A program made the translations under genes and the position numbers. The notes under the pieces were generated by a model. It was not told the DNA's origin, did not search any database, and saw only the letters and a list, made by a program, of their open reading frames with translations. A stretch of 10,535 nt of DNA from Clostridiales bacterium (lineage in GTDB: Bacteria; Bacillota; Clostridia; Christensenellales; Aristaeellaceae), in assembly GCA_022776785.1 (NCBI GenBank), contig JALFHA010000319.1, positions 1-10,535 of the forward strand, read 5' to 3'. Numbering within the stretch: position 1 is the first letter of the stretch; every line of letters begins with the position of its first letter. Positions 6,577 through 10,535 of the stretch are shown here, in pieces.

Positions 6577-8477
6577 TGGGACATGGCCCCAAGAACGTTT
6601 CCCGCGCGGGCAGGCCGGGCGCGAAGAACCCCGGCAAGACCTTCGCCCGGATCCTCAAGGAGATCGGCAGCCGCTACGCCCTGCAGTGCGTGCTGGTGCT
6701 CGTGTGCATCGTCGTCACAGCGGTGGCGAACGTGCGCGGCACGCTGTTCACCCAGTCGCTCATCGACGACTACATCCTGCCGATGATCGGCAGCGAAAGC
6801 CCCGATTTCGCCCCGCTGGCGCGCGCCATCGTCGGCGTGGCGGTCATCTACGCCGTGGGCGTGCTGGCCGCATGGCTGCAAAACTACCTGATGATCTTCG
6901 TCTCGCAGGGCACGCTGCGCAGCCTGCGCGTCAAGCTCTTTCACAAGATGGAGCGCCTGCCTATCAAGTACTTCGACACCCACGCCCACGGCGACGTGAT
7001 GAGCGTCTACACCAACGACATCGACACCATGCGGCAGATGATCTCCCAGTCGATGACGCAGCTCGTCTCCAGCGTGGTGACGATCATCAGTGTCATGACC
7101 TCCATGATCATCCTGAACGTGCCGCTGACCCTGCTGACGCTCGTGATGGTCGCGATGATGCTCTTTGTCACCATGAGCCGCGTGAAGGCCGCGGGCGGCT
7201 TCTTCGTGCGCCAGCAGCGGGATCTGGGCGCGGTCAACGGCTACATTGAGGAGATGATGGACGGCCAGAAGGTCGTCAAGGTCTTCTGCCACGAGGAGAA
7301 GGCCATTGAGGAATTTGACCACCTCAACAACAGCCTCCGCGAGAGCGCCTACAACGCCAACCGCATCGCCAACACCGTCATGCCCATCACCATGGCGATG
7401 GGCAACATCAGCTATGTGCTCTGCGCCGTGGCGGGCGGCCTGCTCGCTACGCGCGGCTACCTCGGGCTGACCATCGGCACGCTGGTGTCCTTCCTAACGC
7501 TCAACAAGAGCTTCAACCAGCCGATCAACCAGGTCTCCCAGCAGAGCAACTCCATCATCATGGCGCTGGCGGGCGCGGAGCGCGTCTTCGACCTGCTGGA
7601 CGCCGAGCCTGAAAAGGACGAGGGCTATGTGACGCTCGTCAATGCCCGCCGCCTGCCGGACGGCACGCTCACCGAGTGCGCGGAGCGCACCGGCCTGTGG
7701 GCATGGAAGCACCCGCACAGGGCCACCGGCGAGACGGAATACGTCGAGCTGCGCGGCGACATCGTGATGGACGGCGTGGACTTCGGCTACTCCGATGACA
7801 AGCTGGTGCTGCACGACGTGAAGCTCTACGCCACGCCGGGGCAGAAGATCGCCTTTGTCGGCTCCACCGGCGCGGGCAAGACGACCATCACCAACCTCAT
7901 CAACCGCTTCTACGACATCCAGGACGGCAAGATCCGCTACGACGGCATCAACATCACCAAGATCAAAAAGGACGACCTGCGCCGCTCGCTGGGCATGGTG
8001 CTCCAGGATACGCACCTGTTCACCGGCACGGTGATGGACAACATCCGCTATGGCCGTCTCGACGCCACCGACGAGGAGTGCATCGCCGCGGCGAAGCTCG
8101 CCAATGCCGACGGCTTCATCACCCGCCTGCCGGAGGGCTACAATACCATGCTCACTGGCGACGGCGCCAACCTCTCGCAGGGTCAGCGCCAGCTCCTCTC
8201 CATCGCCCGCGCGGCGGTCGCCGACCCGCCCGTGCTCATCCTCGACGAGGCCACCTCCTCCATCGATACGCGCACCGAGGCGCTCGTGCAGGCGGGCATG
8301 GATTCCCTGATGAAGGGCCGCACCACGTTCGTCATCGCGCACAGGCTCTCCACCGTGCGCAACAGCGACTGCATCATGGTGCTCGAGCAGGGCCGCATCA
8401 TCGAGCGCGGCACGCACGATGAGCTCATCGCCCAGCACGGCAAGTATTACCAGCTCTATACGGGCGATTTCGAGTAA
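6573..8477 (+). CDS. ABC exporter half-transporter, catalytic subunit (partner of the preceding gene)
   Basis: The 634-residue membrane-ATPase fusion has a transmembrane domain at about 30-335 and a nucleotide-binding domain at about 395-630. Walker A is GSTGAGKTT (430-438), Walker B is LILDE (555-559) with the catalytic E559, and switch H590 lies in IAHRLS. All are canonical. The signature is LSQGQ (534-538) instead of LSGGQ. This degenerate signature would face the degenerate Walker site of the partner, giving one dead and one live ATP site in the heterodimer. A segment of about 50 residues (345-395, containing WAWKHPH) lies between the two domains, as I recall in clostridial relatives. The start overlaps the previous stop by 4 nt (ATGA), which implies translational coupling. 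GGGAGG lies 9 nt upstream. A second in-frame ATG at 6576 is an alternative start. Confidence 0.94.
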   Translation: MMGHGPKNVSRAGRPGAKNPGKTFARILKEIGSRYALQCVLVLVCIVVTAVANVRGTLFTQSLIDDYILPMIGSESPDFAPLARAIVGVAVIYAVGVLAAWLQNYLMIFVSQGTLRSLRVKLFHKMERLPIKYFDTHAHGDVMSVYTNDIDTMRQMISQSMTQLVSSVVTIISVMTSMIILNVPLTLLTLVMVAMMLFVTMSRVKAAGGFFVRQQRDLGAVNGYIEEMMDGQKVVKVFCHEEKAIEEFDHLNNSLRESAYNANRIANTVMPITMAMGNISYVLCAVAGGLLATRGYLGLTIGTLVSFLTLNKSFNQPINQVSQQSNSIIMALAGAERVFDLLDAEPEKDEGYVTLVNARRLPDGTLTECAERTGLWAWKHPHRATGETEYVELRGDIVMDGVDFGYSDDKLVLHDVKLYATPGQKIAFVGSTGAGKTTITNLINRFYDIQDGKIRYDGINITKIKKDDLRRSLGMVLQDTHLFTGTVMDNIRYGRLDATDEECIAAAKLANADGFITRLPEGYNTMLTGDGANLSQGQRQLLSIARAAVADPPVLILDEATSSIDTRTEALVQAGMDSLMKGRTTFVIAHRLSTVRNSDCIMVLEQGRIIERGTHDELIAQHGKYYQLYTGDFE

Positions 8478-8490
8478 AGCCATCTCTTTC

Positions 8491-8524
8491 GGGGCTTGCG
8501 CACAGGCGGCGCAGACCCCTTTTT
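8491..8524 (+). terminator. intrinsic terminator of the MarR-ABC-ABC operon
   Basis: GGGG (8491-8494) pairs with CCCC (8516-8519), then after a mismatch and a wobble TGCGC (8497-8501) pairs with GCGCA (8509-8513). The loop is 7 nt and a TTTTT tail runs 8520-8524. It lies 14 nt after the last stop codon and separates the efflux operon from the next gene. Confidence 0.85.
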
Positions 8525-8528
8525 GCCG

Positions 8529-8550
8529 TGTTACGATTCTGTTACGTTTC
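8529..8550 (+). promoter_or_regulatory. 11-bp direct repeat in the -35 region (OmpR/PhoB-type activator site candidate)
   Basis: TGTTACGATTC (8529-8539) is followed immediately by TGTTACGTTTC (8540-8550), with 10 of 11 identical. The second copy ends 5 bp before the -10 box, so the pair covers the place where a -35 box should be. Tandem half-sites with 11-bp period beside a -35-less promoter are the arrangement used by OmpR/PhoB-family response regulators. The TTACG core recalls the TTxACA half-sites of PhoP in Bacillus, but not closely enough to name the regulator. Confidence 0.5.
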
Positions 8551-8552
8551 AC

Positions 8553-8561
8553 TGATAAAAT
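8553..8561 (+). promoter_or_regulatory. extended -10 promoter of the secreted decarboxylase-like gene
   Basis: TGA followed by TAAAAT (8556-8561) forms an extended -10. No good -35 hexamer exists at 16-18 bp spacing, which fits activator dependence. A start near 8568 would leave a leader of roughly 27 nt before the ATG at 8595. Confidence 0.55.
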
Positions 8562-8594
8562 CAATCAAAAGACCCGATGAAAGGAATGACAAAC

Positions 8595-9833
8595 ATGAAA
8601 AGAATCCTGTCACTTATCACAGTGCTTCTTCTCCTGCTCGCTTTGTCTCTCAGCGCGCTGGCGCAGGAGCACGCGCCCATGACCCAAAGCCTGATGGCAA
8701 TGCTCGACGCCGACGCGCAGCTCAAGGCGATGATGGAAAAGTCCCTTGCGCAGGCGGCGGAGATCAACCCCGACCCCGATACCAACCCCGCGCAGACGCT
8801 TGAGCAGCTCTACGACTTTCTCGACTGGGCGGCGACGTGCATGCCGTGGAACGTGCTGCGGGACGCACAGTACCCGGCGCTCTATGACCATATCGATCAG
8901 TCGGTGGATTACTTCTGGTTTCTGGTCGATCAGCCGCTCGAGGAGCTGGAGGGGCTGGGCTACTACTATCCCACGCTGCAATACCATGAGCCCATCGCCA
9001 GCTGGTGCAGGGAGTACGCACAGAGCTGGGGCGCGTACCTGAGCACGGAGGAGAGCTGGAAGGACGAGTATACCGCGCTGTTCGCCGCGGATGCGCGCTT
9101 CGGCATGGACAAGGGCTGGTATGAGAATGCGGAAAGCTGGCATAGCTTCAATGATTTCTTCGCCCGCTATCTGAGCAGCCCGGACGTGCGACCCGTCGCC
9201 GATGCTGCGCTGACCGCCCCGGCGGATTCCACGCCGCAGGGTGTGTGGAAAATCGATGAAAACGGCGAGCTCGTGCACAAGGACGGCGTGGCCATCAAGT
9301 CCGCGCGCTTTACCTCCATCCGCCAGCTCATCGGCGAGGGCAGCGCCTACGCGGATGAATTCGCCGGCGGCACGCTGACGCATACCTTCCTCGACGTGAA
9401 CGACTACCACCGCTATCACTTTCCCATCGACGGCACGGTGCTCGAGGTGCGCAAGATCGAGGGCACCAACGCCGCGGGCGGCATCACCGTCTGGGATGAG
9501 CAGACGGGCCGCTATGTGCTCGAGGACGCCATCCCCGGCTGGCAGATGATCGAAACCCGCGACTGCGTGATTCTCGATACCGCCTATGGCCTTGTGGCCA
9601 TCCTGCCCATCGGCATGTCCCAGATCTGCTCGTGCAACTGGGAGGATAGCGTGCAGGTGGGCGCGCAGGTCAAGCGCGGCGACCCGATGGGCTACTTCCT
9701 CTTTGGCGGCAGCGATATCGTGATGGTCTTCCAGAAACAGGCCGAGCTGACCCTCCTCGTTCCCGAAAACGATGAAGGCGGCTACGCCCACCTGCTCATG
9801 GGTGAGCCCTACGCAGAGCTTTCTTTAAGGTGA
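8595..9833 (+). CDS. secreted phosphatidylserine-decarboxylase-like pyruvoyl enzyme
   Basis: The 412-residue protein starts with a signal peptide (MKRILSLITVLLLLLALSLS) with a likely cleavage ALA-Q. An upstream in-frame ATG at 8577 lacks a ribosome binding site, whereas AAAGGA lies 9 nt before 8595. Residues about 180-390 match the phosphatidylserine decarboxylase family: SFNDFFARYL with RP just after, D211 in PADS (place of the charge-relay Asp), DYHRYHFPIDG with H272 and H275, and YFLFGGSDIVMVF with S373 at the place where the proenzyme self-cleaves to form the pyruvoyl group. The usual GST/GSS is GSD here. The 150-residue N-terminal part, rich in Trp, Tyr and acidic residues, is not recognised. 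Known relatives decarboxylate phosphatidylserine on the cytoplasmic face, so an exported form is unusual. The family call is good. Activity and substrate are uncertain. Confidence 0.85.
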   Translation: MKRILSLITVLLLLLALSLSALAQEHAPMTQSLMAMLDADAQLKAMMEKSLAQAAEINPDPDTNPAQTLEQLYDFLDWAATCMPWNVLRDAQYPALYDHIDQSVDYFWFLVDQPLEELEGLGYYYPTLQYHEPIASWCREYAQSWGAYLSTEESWKDEYTALFAADARFGMDKGWYENAESWHSFNDFFARYLSSPDVRPVADAALTAPADSTPQGVWKIDENGELVHKDGVAIKSARFTSIRQLIGEGSAYADEFAGGTLTHTFLDVNDYHRYHFPIDGTVLEVRKIEGTNAAGGITVWDEQTGRYVLEDAIPGWQMIETRDCVILDTAYGLVAILPIGMSQICSCNWEDSVQVGAQVKRGDPMGYFLFGGSDIVMVFQKQAELTLLVPENDEGGYAHLLMGEPYAELSLR

Positions 9834-9840
9834 AGCTAAT

Positions 9841-9996
9841 TATAAACTATGAATGAGCAAATTTGAAAAAATGCACAAGAAATCCGATTTGTCCCCAAAT
9901 AAAAATCTATGTATTTCTTGATTTTTCTCATCTCAAAAGTTTCAAAATAGGCGAAAAATTGTGCAATATTCTGGATTTGCTCATTTATAGTTATAA
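9841..9996. mobile_element. MITE-like AT-rich element with inverted ends and possible target duplication
   Basis: The left end ACTATGAATGAGCAAAT (9846-9862) and right end ATTTGCTCATTTATAGT (9975-9991) are inverted repeats matching at 16 of 17 positions. TATAA flanks both sides (9841-9845 and 9992-9996), which could be a 5-bp target duplication. The 146-bp element is strikingly AT-rich against its GC-rich surroundings and encodes no protein. Internal palindromes fold it further: TGCACAA/TTGTGCA (9872-9878 with 9959-9965), CAAGAAAT/ATTTCTTG (9876-9883 with 9913-9920), ATTTG/CAAAT (9887-9891 with 9896-9900) and ATTTTTC/GAAAAAT (9921-9927 with 9953-9959). It starts only about 10 nt after the stop of the decarboxylase-like gene. 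TATAA is nearly palindromic, so the true ends could be a few bases further out. Confidence 0.6.
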
Positions 9997-10004
9997 AAAA
10001 GCAG

Positions 10005-10030
10005 GCAGAATCTAAAAGAAGAAATTCTGC
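10005..10030. repeat. small hairpin beside the MITE-like element
   Basis: GCAGAAT (10005-10011) and ATTCTGC (10024-10030) are perfect 7-bp inverted repeats with a 12-nt loop. On the minus strand a T-rich stretch (9995-10000) follows after CTGC, so it could weakly terminate minus-strand transcripts. On the plus strand it has no T-tract. Confidence 0.4.
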
Positions 10031-10045
10031 TCAAACGCTCATGAC

Positions 10046-10200
10046 AGCCCCGGGTGCAGGGGCGCACCCCTGCTCGTTTCAAGGGGTGGGGGCGGAACCG
10101 AGCGCGCCCAGTGGGCGAAACAGCGAGGTGAAGCCCGGAAACCGCAAGGAGCGCCCGTGAAGGGCGCGACTATGCGGGCTTCCCGGGCGGTAACCGCTTA
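10046..10200. repeat. GC-rich block of nested palindromes (REP-like element or structured RNA)
   Basis: A dense run of perfect inverted repeats fills this block: GCAGGGG/CCCCTGC (10056-10062 with 10067-10073, with a competing GGGTGC/GCACCC), CGCCC/GGGCG (10105-10109 with 10113-10117), GAAGCCCG/CGGGCTTC (10130-10137 with 10175-10182) enclosing GCGCCC/GGGCGC (10151-10156 with 10162-10167), and GCGG/CCGC (10187-10190 with 10194-10197). Open frames crossing it have no ribosome binding site and no recognisable protein. It does not match any riboswitch or housekeeping RNA I can recall. It may be an interspersed palindromic repeat or an unidentified RNA. Confidence 0.45.
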
Positions 10201-10218
10201 TCCCTCCGCCCGCTCTGG

Positions 10219-10262
10219 CCTGCGGAGCACGTTCCCCCAACCTGCGGAGCACGTTCCCCAAA
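10219..10262. repeat. 22-bp tandem duplication
   Basis: CCTGCGGAGCACGTTCCCC occurs at 10219-10237 and again at 10241-10259, with a 22-bp period. There are two copies only. It sits between the GC-rich palindromic block and the AT-rich promoter region downstream. No function is evident. Confidence 0.7.
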
Positions 10263-10312
10263 ATATACCGAATAATCTTAAAATTTTCTTGCCAAAAACA
10301 TTTGCCAAAACC

Positions 10313-10342
10313 TTGACGAGCCCTTTTTTCCGATGGTAAAAT
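10313..10342 (+). promoter_or_regulatory. extended -10 promoter of a non-coding transcript
   Basis: TTGACG (10313-10318) and TAAAAT (10337-10342) are 18 bp apart, with TGG just before the -10 forming an extended -10. The sequence before it is AT-rich. No protein start with a ribosome binding site follows in the window, so the product is a leader or small RNA beginning near 10349. Confidence 0.68.
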
Positions 10343-10348
10343 AATCCC

Positions 10349-10535
10349 ACAAAGCCGCGCAAGCTCGTAAGGCTTTTCGTGAACGAATCAAATACGCTCC
10401 AAGCCGCCGTTGCCCTCCGGGTATATGCGGCCAATGGGTGGCGAGGGCAACCGCGCCGCCTGCCTCATGCGAAGGAGTGACCCATCCGCGCCGACGGAAT
10501 CCCGCCGGGCGCCTGTTGGGTTCACTCCTTTTGTC
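10349..10535 (+). ncRNA. candidate structured small RNA or attenuated leader
   Basis: The transcript from the promoter at 10313-10342 would hold three hairpins: AAAGCC/GGCTTT near its 5' end (about 10351-10376); a perfect 9-bp GTTGCCCTC/GAGGGCAAC stem (10409-10417 with 10443-10451) with a 25-nt loop; and a long stem that starts at 10472 and ends in a T-tract at the window edge. The length to that terminator is about 185 nt. I cannot match it to a known family. The GGGTGG and ACCGCG segments superficially recall a T-box but are separated by an insertion. Whether it is a free small RNA or the leader of a gene beyond the window cannot be decided here. Confidence 0.5.
10472..10534 (+). terminator. 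strong terminator hairpin at the window end
   Basis: AAGGAGTGA (10472-10480) pairs perfectly with TCACTCCTT (10522-10530). CCCA (10481-10484) then pairs with TGGG (10517-10520) across one bulged T. An inner GCGCC/GGCGC pairing closes the apex, and the 3' arm runs into TTTTG. It could end a small RNA or act as an attenuator for a gene outside the window. Confidence 0.65.

Noticed and set aside
8577..8594. Upstream ATG as the start of the decarboxylase-like gene
   Set aside because: No ribosome binding site precedes it. The ATG at 8595 has AAAGGA at good spacing and gives a cleaner signal peptide.
10046..10200. CRISPR array or known riboswitch in the GC-rich palindromic block
   Set aside because: There are no regularly spaced identical repeats, and none of the conserved cores of cobalamin, c-di-GMP, SAM, FMN, ZTP or glmS elements could be found by eye.
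10198..10434. 78-residue minus-strand frame with a TTG start
   Set aside because: No ribosome binding site, overlaps a good plus-strand promoter, and composition changes abruptly along it in line with non-coding DNA.
10349..10535. T-box riboswitch, suggested by AATGGGTGG followed by ACCGCG
   Set aside because: The T-box bulge needs TGGNACC without interruption. Here eight or more bases separate the halves, the matching CGTCCC arm is missing, and no specifier stem is visible.

Overview
The window looks like a chromosomal segment of a fairly GC-rich, strictly anaerobic member of the Bacillota, probably class Clostridia. Reasons: strong AGGAGG-type ribosome binding sites, sigma-A promoters close to TTGACA/TATAAT, a flavodiiron-rubredoxin oxygen/NO-reductase gene typical of anaerobes, a clostridial-style MarR-ABC-ABC efflux operon, and an ABC-F gene behind an attenuator-like leader. 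The species cannot be named from this sequence.

Layout. Positions 1-3919 are on the minus strand. They hold a metallo-beta-lactamase-fold (UlaG-like) hydrolase cut by the window edge, an ABC-F ATPase, and a flavodiiron protein with a C-terminal rubredoxin and an N-terminal twin-arginine signal. A 332-bp divergent intergenic region (3920-4251) follows, with promoters facing both ways. Positions 4252-8477 are a plus-strand operon: a MarR regulator and two half-size ABC exporters whose start and stop overlap (ATGA). The degenerate residues in the two exporters are complementary, as in heterodimeric multidrug exporters. An intrinsic terminator closes the operon. Next comes a separately promoted, secreted phosphatidylserine-decarboxylase-like protein (8595-9833), with an 11-bp direct repeat where its -35 box should be.

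The last 700 bp have no convincing protein gene but are full of structure. In order: an AT-rich, MITE-like element with 17-bp inverted ends and a possible 5-bp target duplication (9841-9996); a GC-rich block of nested palindromes (about 10046-10200); a 22-bp tandem duplication; and an extended -10 promoter driving a hairpin-rich transcript that ends in a strong terminator hairpin at the window edge (a small RNA or an attenuated leader).

How the genes may work together: several are of types used against toxic compounds and oxidants, namely drug export (MarR-ABC-ABC), possible ribosome protection (ABC-F) and O2/NO reduction (flavodiiron). The two observations most worth following are the ABC-F leader and the flavodiiron protein. 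The leader has a promoter, a four-codon Met-Arg-Arg-stop uORF with an excellent Shine-Dalgarno, a candidate antiterminator, and an intrinsic terminator just before the gene's own ribosome binding site. The flavodiiron protein has all its iron ligands plus rubredoxin, yet carries a Tat export signal, although the family is normally cytoplasmic.
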